Position numbers and translations under genes: made by a program. A stretch of 64,000 nucleotides of DNA from Paludibacteraceae bacterium (GTDB lineage Bacteria; Bacteroidota; Bacteroidia; Bacteroidales; Paludibacteraceae), in contig JAFVTU010000017.1 in the NCBI GenBank assembly GCA_017503075.1, positions 62,001-126,000 of the forward strand. Direction: 5' to 3'. This document shows, one piece after another, positions 25,172-32,483 of this stretch. The notes below the pieces were generated by a model. The model was not told the origin of the DNA. It was given only the letters and a program-made list of their open reading frames with translations, and did no database searches. Each line of letters begins with the position of its first letter. Positions within the stretch are counted from its first letter, which is position 1.

Positions 25172-25257
25172 AGTAACGAAATGAGACGAAAATGGTGTGC
25201 TTTTTCCTATAAAATGCAAAAAATGAGCAAAAAATTACACTTTTTCGTAAAAATATT

Positions 25258-25287
25258 TTGATATTTGGAAAAATGGCATTATCTTTG
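25258..25287 (+). promoter_or_regulatory. promoter of higBA
   Basis: TTG at 25258-25260 and TATCTTTG at 25280-25287 are 19 bp apart. The transcript would start close to 25294, favouring the higB start at 25312. Confidence 0.75.
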
Positions 25288-25311
25288 CACTGAATTTTAA
25301 TGAATAAGACT

Positions 25312-25608
25312 ATGAGGGTCATTAAGAAACAGGCATTGGTTGAATACTATACAACGCATCCGCAAGCTAAAGACGCTTTAGAGGATTGGTACGCCAAGAC
25401 CGAAGATGCACAATGGAATAACTTTACAGACATCCGACAAACCTTTAATTCCGTGGACTATGTAGGCAATCAACATTATGTATTTAATATCAAAGGCAAT
25501 GATTTTCGACTGGTGGTAGTCATCAAATTTACCCCTCAATTAGTATATATTCGCTTTGTTGGCACGCATGCCGAATACGACAAAATAACAGATATTTCAA
25601 ATTTATAA
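25312..25608 (+). CDS. higB: HigB family type II toxin (mRNA interferase)
   Basis: The start at 25312 gives MRVIKKQALVEYYTTHPQA, the usual HigB N-terminus; the ATG at 25300 is almost at the transcription start. The 98-residue protein matches the HigB_toxin family (PF09907): DALEDWYAKTEDAQWNNFTDI, YVFNIKGNDFRLVVVIKF and YIRFVGTHAEYDKI, including the late His and Tyr of the fold. It is expected to cleave translated mRNA when free of its antitoxin. HigA is encoded 4 bp downstream. The pair sits in an AT-rich insert between the two halves of the efflux regulon. Confidence 0.9.
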   Translation: MRVIKKQALVEYYTTHPQAKDALEDWYAKTEDAQWNNFTDIRQTFNSVDYVGNQHYVFNIKGNDFRLVVVIKFTPQLVYIRFVGTHAEYDKITDISNL

Positions 25609-25612
25609 CGAT

Positions 25613-25981
25613 ATGACAGCTATCAAGACACAAAAAGAATACGAAGCAATGCTTGCTCGTATAGAAGAATTGCTTCCGTTGACATGGGGAGATAATATTC
25701 CAGAGGATAGCCCAGAAAATATCGAATTGGCGCTTATCTCTAACCTCGTGGCGGATTACGAGGATATACACTATCCGATAGGTAAACCTACATTAGTTGC
25801 TACTATCAAACTGCGTATGTTTGAGATGGAATTGACCCAAACCAAAGTGGCAGCAATGCTTGGTATCAGTGCTCCTCGTTTAAGTGAAATTATGCACGGT
25901 AAAGCAGAGCCTAGCCTCTCGCTCGCTCGAACAATAAGCCAAAAACTTAACATCTCCCCTTCTATTGTATTGGGAGTGTAA
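25613..25981 (+). CDS. higA: HigA family antitoxin (XRE helix-turn-helix)
   Basis: The 122-residue protein has an N-terminal acidic part (TWGDNIPEDSPENIEL) and a C-terminal XRE-type helix-turn-helix (MELTQTKVAAMLGISAPRLSEIMHGKAEPSLSLAR read in two helices). This is the form of HigA used with HigB_toxin partners in Bacteroidetes. It should bind and neutralise HigB and repress the higBA promoter. The start is 4 bp after the toxin stop, showing translational coupling. Confidence 0.9.
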   Translation: MTAIKTQKEYEAMLARIEELLPLTWGDNIPEDSPENIELALISNLVADYEDIHYPIGKPTLVATIKLRMFEMELTQTKVAAMLGISAPRLSEIMHGKAEPSLSLARTISQKLNISPSIVLGV

Positions 25982-25994
25982 CTCCCTGCAAATT

Positions 25995-26062
25995 AGGCGA
26001 CCACCATAAGACATCTATAGGAGATCTATGGGACTTCGGTGGGCTTTCTGTGGGACTTTTGT
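25995..26062. repeat. short degenerate repeats downstream of higA
   Basis: Units of the kind TGGGACTTYNGTGGG recur about three times (GGGACTTCGGTGGG, GCTTTCTGTGGGAC, TTTTGTG) after a related pair CATCTATAGGAGATCTATG. It is another locus-specific short tandem repeat with a period near 10-14 bp. Confidence 0.55.
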
Positions 26063-26096
26063 GACTATTAGGTTTATTAGAATAATATATGAGTTA

Positions 26097-26951
26097 TCAT
26101 ATAAAATCTCTACATAACTCATATATTGTTGTATAATATGCGTTCGAATGAAGAGTAGATCCATTACGCAAAGAATGGTTGGTGTGCAGTATGATATGTT
26201 TATCATTGCTACTATGATGAACATTTATAAATTCACCTTTCTTCATACCATTGGGATTAGATAAACTATTGCTATTATACCTAAGAATCGAACTCTTATC
26301 TTCGTATGAAGCGTACACCTCATCAGGTATCAACATGCCATCGTATGTATAGTAAAAATCCTCTTGTGTTCCTTTTCTAATTCCCATAAAATCGGTTATT
26401 TTATGCCCATCTTTTGACAGATAATAGTCATGATACCTATGAATAGCAAAGATAATAATAGGAAATTGTTGGAAGAAATCATGCCTTAAGATGCCTTGTT
26501 CAGAAATTCGTTGTTCTATTGAATTCGCGGTCTCGTCAAAGCGTTTATTGTAACTTTTATCTAAATTATAGGCACTTAATTCGGTTATGAAACAATATCG
26601 CCAAAAGTTATATGCTTCTCCTTTTTTCACTTTTTGTTCTTCAGGCAGAAACATATTTATCATAGTTTGATAACCATCCCATGTAGGACTATTATTTCCT
26701 CTTACTTGATAGCGTAAGAAATTGAACGGATTTAAAGGATTTAAGGTAATACCATTGGGTATTGTATCTATAGTTGTATCTTCTGCACAATTTTTCTTCC
26801 AATCATTAAAATTGTTATCTGTCATCTCTTTTTCAGATTCAGAGCATTCTTTACCAATAATAAGTATCTTGGCATTTGGATTGCCTTGACCGATGTAATC
26901 ATGCTCACTTTTAAGCAAGTCTAAAAAGGATTGAGGATAATTGTCGTACAT
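26097..26951 (-). CDS. uncharacterised protein with possible uracil-DNA glycosylase-like fold
   Basis: The 284-residue protein is cytoplasmic, with no signal or membrane segment. The N-terminal NPNAKILIIGKECSESEKE resembles the strand and loop that start the uracil-DNA glycosylase superfamily, and the late ILHTNHSLR could be the counterpart of the HPSP motif. Between them the match is weak, so this is only a suggestion. The gene is AT-rich and has its own promoter (TATCTTTG on the minus strand at 26971-26978). It sits with higBA and an LRR gene in an insert that splits the efflux regulon. Confidence 0.55.
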   Translation of the reverse strand: MYDNYPQSFLDLLKSEHDYIGQGNPNAKILIIGKECSESEKEMTDNNFNDWKKNCAEDTTIDTIPNGITLNPLNPFNFLRYQVRGNNSPTWDGYQTMINMFLPEEQKVKKGEAYNFWRYCFITELSAYNLDKSYNKRFDETANSIEQRISEQGILRHDFFQQFPIIIFAIHRYHDYYLSKDGHKITDFMGIRKGTQEDFYYTYDGMLIPDEVYASYEDKSSILRYNSNSLSNPNGMKKGEFINVHHSSNDKHIILHTNHSLRNGSTLHSNAYYTTIYELCRDFI

Positions 26952-26970
26952 AGGGTAAATAAATTTGGTG

Positions 26971-26978
26971 CAAAGATA
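26971..26978 (-). promoter_or_regulatory. -7 box TATCTTTG
   Basis: Minus-strand TATCTTTGCACC lies 20 bp upstream of the ATG at 26951, consistent with a very short leader. Confidence 0.7.
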
Positions 26979-27021
26979 GTGATTTATTTTGACATGAGCA
27001 AATTAAGTTATAGATCCAAAG

Positions 27022-27570
27022 TTATTCTCCCACTTCAACTGTAATATGCTTCAATTCTTTTAAGTGTTTCATCATAGAAAACCTTTTTTTATGTCCTTTT
27101 GGGACAACTATTTTTTTGATACTATTACATTCATCTGTCCACTCTTGATAGTCTATCCGTTTTATCGTTGAGGGTAAATGCAATTCTAAGTTAGAATAAC
27201 AACTTACACTAATACATAAAGGACATAATCTTTCTACTCCCTCGGGAATTATGAGTACTTTAGAAATAGAGTTCCTATTTATCAAAATAGAAAGAGAACC
27301 AAGTTGCTTTACACTTGATGGAATAAGAAAGTTTTTGCCCGTAACTACTAGCCGTGCAAGGCGTTTCCTTACAATACAATTACTATTGGCAGGTATTTCA
27401 TAATACTGATTTTTAGGTTCTATAATAAATTTATCAATTGTAGAAGTTAAAAAAGCTCCTGGTTCTATATTCTTAACAAATCTCGAAATATAGACTTCTT
27501 CAATGTTGGAATCTTCAATTGCACGATGCCTAATATTTATACAAGTATTTGGAAATATAAGTTTCTTCAT
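27022..27570 (-). CDS. BspA-type leucine-rich repeat protein (no signal peptide)
   Basis: The start at 27570 gives MKKLIFPNTCINIRHRAI and follows a -7 box at 27595-27602; the longer frame from 27624 crosses that promoter. The 182-residue protein has LRR_5 (BspA/TpLRR) repeats: SNIEEVYISRFVKNIEPGAF, LVVTGKNFLIPSSVKQLG, VLIIPEGVERLCPL and ELHLPSTIKRID. No signal peptide or sorting domain is visible, unlike most surface BspA proteins, so it may act inside the cell. It is AT-rich and probably belongs to the acquired insert. The function is unknown. Confidence 0.7.
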   Translation of the reverse strand: MKKLIFPNTCINIRHRAIEDSNIEEVYISRFVKNIEPGAFLTSTIDKFIIEPKNQYYEIPANSNCIVRKRLARLVVTGKNFLIPSSVKQLGSLSILINRNSISKVLIIPEGVERLCPLCISVSCYSNLELHLPSTIKRIDYQEWTDECNSIKKIVVPKGHKKRFSMMKHLKELKHITVEVGE

Positions 27571-27594
27571 AACAATAATAATTTTAACCGCAGG

Positions 27595-27602
27595 CAAAGG
27601 TA
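27595..27602 (-). promoter_or_regulatory. -7 box TACCTTTG for the LRR gene
   Basis: Minus-strand TACCTTTGCCTG, 25 bp upstream of the ATG at 27570. Confidence 0.7.
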
Positions 27603-27659
27603 CAACAAATATCTTACATACCAAAGCTGAGCAGAACTTGACCCATAAAAAGTAAAAAA

Positions 27660-27735
27660 TGTAAAGTAGAGTTTACACAATAACCAAACTAATATTGTCA
27701 AATCCCTTTACACTCAATTGTAAAGTTTCTTTACA
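27660..27735. promoter_or_regulatory. enhancer-type sites upstream of the efflux operon
   Basis: The main site TGTAAAGTTTCTTTACA is at 27719-27735, centre 27727, exactly 64 bp upstream of the -24 element as at tolC. Extra half-sites flank it: TGTAAA...TTTACA at 27660-27677 and CTTTACA at 27706-27712. This cluster of sites is typical for sigma-54 activators. Confidence 0.8.
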
Positions 27736-27790
27736 TATGAGCGAAGTGCTAAAAATAGCATTTAGCTAACTATCAGTGACTTACGTATTT

Positions 27791-27805
27791 TGGCACGCAG
27801 TTTGC
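27791..27805 (+). promoter_or_regulatory. sigma-54 promoter of the adaptor-permease operon
   Basis: TGGCACGCAGTTTGC is a full match to the -24/-12 consensus TGGCAC-N5-TTGC. It is about 100 bp upstream of the adaptor start. Confidence 0.85.
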
Positions 27806-27842
27806 CAATAAGAATATAAGAACGCGCTGCGCGATGAAAGGC

Positions 27843-27899
27843 ATAGTCTAACATCCAACAGCATAGCGGTCTAACAGTAAAACGGTCTAACATCTAAAT
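27843..27899. repeat. TCTAACA-type repeat in the efflux operon leader
   Basis: Units TCTAACATCCAACA, GC-ATA-GC, GGTCTAACA, GT-AAA-AC, GGTCTAACATCTAA follow in a row. The very short variable stem-loops sit in the same flanks as the repeat inside tolC. Confidence 0.7.
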
Positions 27900-27906
27900 A
27901 AACATC

Positions 27907-29163
27907 ATGGATAAAATCATCGAAAAGAAAAAAGGCATTGCCCGTGCCTTTACCCTCAAAGCACTGCCCTATTGGTTGGGCTCAGCAGTGGCTGTACTGC
28001 TCATTGTTCTCCTTGCGCGTAGCAGCAATGTTGCTATGCGTATCGACCCCGACACGCTCACCATTGCTACCGTTACCGAAGGCGAGTTCAACGACTACAT
28101 TCGTCTCAATGGACAAGTGCAACCTATGACCACTATCCAACTCTCGCCACTCGAAGGCGGTGTCGTGCAAGAGATCATCGTGGAAGAGGGTGCACATGTC
28201 AAGGCAGGCGACCGCATACTGGTGCTCAGCAACGACAACCTCGACCTGCAAATCCTCAACTCCGAAGCCGAACTCGCTGAGAAAGAGAACCTTCTACGCA
28301 ACACCCTCATCTCTATGGAGCAGCAGAAACTCAGTCTGGAGCAAGAGCGGTTGCAACTGGCTATGGAAGTAGAACGTACACGCCGTACTGCCGAAGCGCA
28401 GCGTGCCCTGTATGCCGACCAACTCATTGCTCGTGAGGAATACCTCCGTGCGGAGGAGGACCACCGTCTGGCACAACAACGCCTGCAACTGGTCAATCAC
28501 CGTGCTGAGCAAGATAGTCTCTACCGCAGCGTGCAAGTAAGCCAGATGCAAGAGAGTCTTGCTAACATGCGCCTCAATATGCAGATGATTCGCCGCCGCA
28601 AAGACAACCTCACTATCAAAGCACCTATTGATGGCGAACTTGGACTATTGGAAGCCACACTCGGACAATCCATTGCCCAAGGCACCAAGATTGGACAAAT
28701 CAACGACCTTGGCAACTACAAGATTGAGGCACAACTTGATGAGCATTATATCGACCGTGTGGCGGCAGGCTTAGAGGCGACTTTCGAGCGCCGCGATGAA
28801 CAGTTCCGTGCGGTAGTGCGCAAGGTCTATCCAGAGGTGCGCAATGGTAAGTTCCGTGCCGACTTGAAGTTCGTGGGCGCACAGCCCGACAATATCCGCA
28901 GCGGTCAGACATATTATCTGAATTTGCAACTGGGTGAATCGGAACAAGCCATGCTTATCCCTCGTGGCGCATTCTTCCAGACCACAGGCGGACGATGGAT
29001 CTATGTGATGGATGCGGACGGCAAGGGTGCTACTCGCCGTGATATTCGCCTCAGTCGCCAAAATCCGCAGTACTACGAAGTCATCGAAGGCCTCCACCCC
29101 GGCGACCGTGTCATCATCTCTGGCTACGAGAAATTTGGCAATAGTGAAAAACTGAAATTCTGA
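27907..29163 (+). CDS. HlyD-family periplasmic adaptor (membrane fusion protein)
   Basis: The 418-residue protein has an N-terminal membrane anchor (residues 20-42). A barrel-sandwich part follows (GQVQPMTTIQLSPLEGGVVQEI, then VKAGDRILVLSN), then a long coiled coil from about 115 to 225, the second half of the sandwich (TIKAPIDGELGLL) and a beta-barrel and membrane-proximal domain ending GDRVIISGYEKF. It should link the ABC permeases in the inner membrane to TolC. It is the first gene of a sigma-54 operon and is followed 7 bp later by the first permease. Confidence 0.92.
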   Translation: MDKIIEKKKGIARAFTLKALPYWLGSAVAVLLIVLLARSSNVAMRIDPDTLTIATVTEGEFNDYIRLNGQVQPMTTIQLSPLEGGVVQEIIVEEGAHVKAGDRILVLSNDNLDLQILNSEAELAEKENLLRNTLISMEQQKLSLEQERLQLAMEVERTRRTAEAQRALYADQLIAREEYLRAEEDHRLAQQRLQLVNHRAEQDSLYRSVQVSQMQESLANMRLNMQMIRRRKDNLTIKAPIDGELGLLEATLGQSIAQGTKIGQINDLGNYKIEAQLDEHYIDRVAAGLEATFERRDEQFRAVVRKVYPEVRNGKFRADLKFVGAQPDNIRSGQTYYLNLQLGESEQAMLIPRGAFFQTTGGRWIYVMDADGKGATRRDIRLSRQNPQYYEVIEGLHPGDRVIISGYEKFGNSEKLKF

Positions 29164-29170
29164 TAACTAT

Positions 29171-31534
29171 ATGAAATCCTTTCTTAATTTCCTTAAGCAA
29201 AACAAGCTCTACACCTTCATTGAGGTGGTGGGTATGGCTATTGCGTTGGCGTTTGTCGTCTTTATCGCTACATTTGTGACCTCGCAACTCACACGAGACA
29301 ACGAAGTCAAAGGGCGCAATGTCTATGTCAGTCGCTCCGAACGCATGTTTATCGGTTGCGGCACTATCAAAGAACAACTCGAAGGACGCTTCTCCGAAGT
29401 GCAGTCCATCTGCCGTATGTTCGATACAGAGATCTTCGGTGGCATCGAAATGAGCATGCGCTATACGACTACCACTGGTCACTCAGCTACCAGCAATGAT
29501 GACCGTGCAGATGCGTTAGTAGTGGATGAGAATTTCTTCCAACTATTGCCTTATCCACTGCTCGAAGGCACAGCCGAATCCGTACTTGCCACCACACAAT
29601 CGGTGGTTATCAGTGAGTCCTTTGCGCGTATCTTCTCGCCCAACGAGAGTCCAATGGGCAAGACCATTGAGATATACGTGGAAGGCAATACTGCCACACT
29701 CACTGTTTCGGGCGTGTTCCGCGATATTACCAATAGCGTCATTCGCTCGCCTAAAATCATCTACCGCATTGACCAACTTCAGCAACTCACAGACCAAGTC
29801 ATTCAAAATGGCTCAGGTGCGGTAGTTACATTCTTTCAACTCGTACCCAATGCGGATGTCGCTGCCCTTTCTAAGGAGATGGAGAAGATTGTTAGAGAGC
29901 AGGACTATATCTACAAATATGGTGTTTTCCACGATTTTTATCTCATTCCTTTTGAGGATATTCAATACTCCGACCTTTCTGCTCCGTTGCCATTCGTTAA
30001 TCTGGTCAATCGTGATTTCTTTTCGCTCTTTTTCGCGGCAGGGTTATTGCTCCTCATCTTTGCAGTACTCAACTATATCTCGCTGACAGTAGCGCAGATT
30101 GGTTTCCGTGCACGCGAGATGGCTACTCGCCGTTTGGTGGGTGCACAACGCTGGCAAATCGTGCTGAAATATATCCTCGAATCGTTCTCGCTTACGGTGG
30201 TATCTTTCGGTTTGGCACTTCTCATGGCGCACCTCGTAGCACCGTATTTCAGCGAACTCATCGGACAAACCGTTGCGCCATTCGAGCATATCACTTGGGG
30301 CGTGATACTCATGATGATAGCTCTGGTATTGCTACTCTCTATTCTCTCGGGTGTCATTCCTGCACTCATGGTGCTGAAGTATCACCCCATTGATGTGGTG
30401 CGCGGTTCGTTTGAGAAAGACAATCGCATGGTACTCGGACGCATACTGATTATTGTGCAAAACATAGTGGCTATCATCACGCTTGCCGTGGCTGTGGTCA
30501 TGTTTGTGCAACTCCATCATATGCAGAGCAAGCCCCAAGGGTATGAACGCCAGAACCGCCTGCGTATCAGTGGTGCCAACACTCCCGCAGATTATCTGGT
30601 AGAAGAACTCAAACAACTCGCTTGTGTGGAGAAGGTGGGTTGGGTACAATTCGAACCATTTACCTTTGGTACAACGGGTATGGGTCTTATGTTTGGCGGG
30701 CAGGAGTTCAAACTCGATGTGTACTATGGCGACCAAACGGCATTTGAGATTCTTGGCTTTGGGGTCATTCGCCAGAATGCCGATCCTATCGAACCTGCCG
30801 CATGGCTACCCGAATCGTTGATTGCACCACTCGGAGTGGACTATGATTGTACCATGCTTGTGCAAGACAATAATTATGGTATTCCTGTTTGTGGTATCAT
30901 CAAAGATTTTCAGAAAGGTATGCCTGGCATTGCTCCTACGTCCGATTGGCCTGTTGTTCCTTGGATAATGAACATGGACGAGCCTGCCGATTTCCGCATA
31001 TTGCGCCAACTGATCGTGCAAGTGTCTGGCGATGAGAACGAGGCCGTAAAGCAAATAGCCGAGTTCTACCGCCAACACGATAGCGATGAAGAAATATCGG
31101 TCAATACCTACAACTACCTTGTCAGCCACATGTACGACAAGCAGAACAACAACGCCAAACTGATTGCGCTCTTTACGCTGCTGACCTTGTTGCTGTCTTC
31201 GTTGGCTATGCTGGCTATGAGTACCTACTACGCCAAACAGCACACACGCAACACGGCTATTCACAAGGTGATGGGTTGTGATAATAGCACTATATATTTC
31301 CGCACCGTGCGCACGTTCCTCTCTTCTATCCTTATCGCAGCCGTGATTGCAGTGCCTTGTGCATGGCTCATCGCGCAACGATGGTTGGAGACCTACGACT
31401 ACCGTATCGCCAATTCCGCGTGGTACTATATCCTCACCGCCCTTGCGGTCATACTCCTCGCGGTACTGTCTATCACGTGGCAGGCCGTCCGCCTGATGAA
31501 CACCAATCCTGTGGAGGCGTTGAAGGGGAAGTAG
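29171..31534 (+). CDS. FtsX-like ABC permease (first of two)
   Basis: The 787-residue protein has one N-terminal membrane segment (residues 16-38), a periplasmic MacB_PCD-type domain, three central segments (about 280-410), a second periplasmic domain and three C-terminal segments. The marks AREMATRRLVGAQRWQIVLK and TNPVEALKGK at the end are typical of MacB/FtsX permeases. It lacks a fused ATPase, which is encoded separately downstream. The double-unit form (eight membrane segments) is usual in Bacteroidetes. It should export a small or peptide-like substrate, or extract lipoproteins; the substrate is unknown. Confidence 0.9.
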   Translation: MKSFLNFLKQNKLYTFIEVVGMAIALAFVVFIATFVTSQLTRDNEVKGRNVYVSRSERMFIGCGTIKEQLEGRFSEVQSICRMFDTEIFGGIEMSMRYTTTTGHSATSNDDRADALVVDENFFQLLPYPLLEGTAESVLATTQSVVISESFARIFSPNESPMGKTIEIYVEGNTATLTVSGVFRDITNSVIRSPKIIYRIDQLQQLTDQVIQNGSGAVVTFFQLVPNADVAALSKEMEKIVREQDYIYKYGVFHDFYLIPFEDIQYSDLSAPLPFVNLVNRDFFSLFFAAGLLLLIFAVLNYISLTVAQIGFRAREMATRRLVGAQRWQIVLKYILESFSLTVVSFGLALLMAHLVAPYFSELIGQTVAPFEHITWGVILMMIALVLLLSILSGVIPALMVLKYHPIDVVRGSFEKDNRMVLGRILIIVQNIVAIITLAVAVVMFVQLHHMQSKPQGYERQNRLRISGANTPADYLVEELKQLACVEKVGWVQFEPFTFGTTGMGLMFGGQEFKLDVYYGDQTAFEILGFGVIRQNADPIEPAAWLPESLIAPLGVDYDCTMLVQDNNYGIPVCGIIKDFQKGMPGIAPTSDWPVVPWIMNMDEPADFRILRQLIVQVSGDENEAVKQIAEFYRQHDSDEEISVNTYNYLVSHMYDKQNNNAKLIALFTLLTLLLSSLAMLAMSTYYAKQHTRNTAIHKVMGCDNSTIYFRTVRTFLSSILIAAVIAVPCAWLIAQRWLETYDYRIANSAWYYILTALAVILLAVLSITWQAVRLMNTNPVEALKGK

Positions 31535-31555
31535 ATAGGATATTCATACGGTATG

Positions 31556-31640
31556 CCTATACTAATCTATCGTTTATCTAACGTATATCTATCGTGTATC
31601 TATCGTATATCTAACGTAATTGATAGCGAGAAGATAGCAA
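31556..31640. repeat. TATCTATCGT / TATCTAACGT tandem repeat
   Basis: Between the first permease and the ATPase a degenerate 10-bp unit (TATCTATCGT, TATCTAACGT) recurs about six times, ending in GATAGCGAGAAGATAGC. Confidence 0.75.
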
Positions 31641-31679
31641 AAAAAGAAGAATATATTAACAAACTAAAACAATACAATT

Positions 31680-32360
31680 ATGATTCAAGTAACTAATCTC
31701 AGCAAAGTGTTTCGTACAGAAGAAATCGAAACCACAGCACTCAACAATGTGTCATTCACTATCAACAAAGGCGAGTTCGTTGCCATCATGGGACCTTCGG
31801 GTTGTGGTAAGTCCACGCTGCTCAATATCCTTGGTTTGCTCGATAACCCAAGTGGCGGCAGTTACAACCTACTCGGCACCGAAGTAGCCAATCTGCGTGA
31901 GCGCGAACGCACCAACTATCGCAAAGGAAACATTGGCTTTGTGTTCCAGTCCTTCAACCTCATCGACGAACTGAATGTCTATGAGAATGTCGAACTGCCA
32001 TTGAAGTACCTCAACATCTCGGCATCGGAGCGCAAACGCCGTGTGACAGAGATACTCAAACGCATGAATATCAGTCACCGTGCAGGGCACTATCCCCAGC
32101 AGTTATCGGGTGGACAACAACAACGTGTAGCCATCGCGCGTGCCGTAGTGGCAAATCCTCAACTGATCCTTGCCGATGAGCCCACAGGTAACCTCGATTC
32201 GCGCAATGGTAAAGAGGTGATGGATCTGCTCTGCCAACTCAACGCCGAAGGCACCACCGTGGTGATGGTAACCCACTCACAACGCGATGCCTCCGCGGCG
32301 CAACGCATCATCAATCTGTTCGATGGAGAAATCGTCCGCGATGTAACAAAAGAACTATAA
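31680..32360 (+). CDS. MacB/LolD-type ABC ATPase
   Basis: The 226-residue protein has Walker A GPSGCGKST (38-46), Q-loop FVFQSFNLIDELNVYENV, signature LSGGQQQR, Walker B LILADEPTGNLD and H-loop VTHSQ. The LNVYENVELPLKYL stretch is characteristic of the MacB/LolD/FtsE group that serves FtsX-type permeases. It probably drives both permeases flanking it. A repeat separates it from the upstream permease and an inverted repeat from the downstream one. Confidence 0.92.
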   Translation: MIQVTNLSKVFRTEEIETTALNNVSFTINKGEFVAIMGPSGCGKSTLLNILGLLDNPSGGSYNLLGTEVANLRERERTNYRKGNIGFVFQSFNLIDELNVYENVELPLKYLNISASERKRRVTEILKRMNISHRAGHYPQQLSGGQQQRVAIARAVVANPQLILADEPTGNLDSRNGKEVMDLLCQLNAEGTTVVMVTHSQRDASAAQRIINLFDGEIVRDVTKEL

Positions 32361-32405
32361 AAAGACAACGAACTCTTTTATATAAGAAGACAACATCAAC
32401 AACTT

Positions 32406-32469
32406 GCGCGCCAATCAAAAGCACCCCAAAAAGCAAGCTTTTTCGGGGACCCCGCACATCCTGGCGCGC
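32406..32469. repeat. compound inverted repeat between ATPase and second permease
   Basis: Outer arms GCGCGCCA (32406-32413) and TGGCGCGC (32462-32469) enclose an inner hairpin with CCCC, AAAAAGC, loop AA, GCTTTTT and, after one bulged C, GGGG (32424-32448). As an mRNA element it would lie just upstream of the second permease. Confidence 0.75.
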
Positions 32470-32483
32470 TCAAAGAAGAAAAT

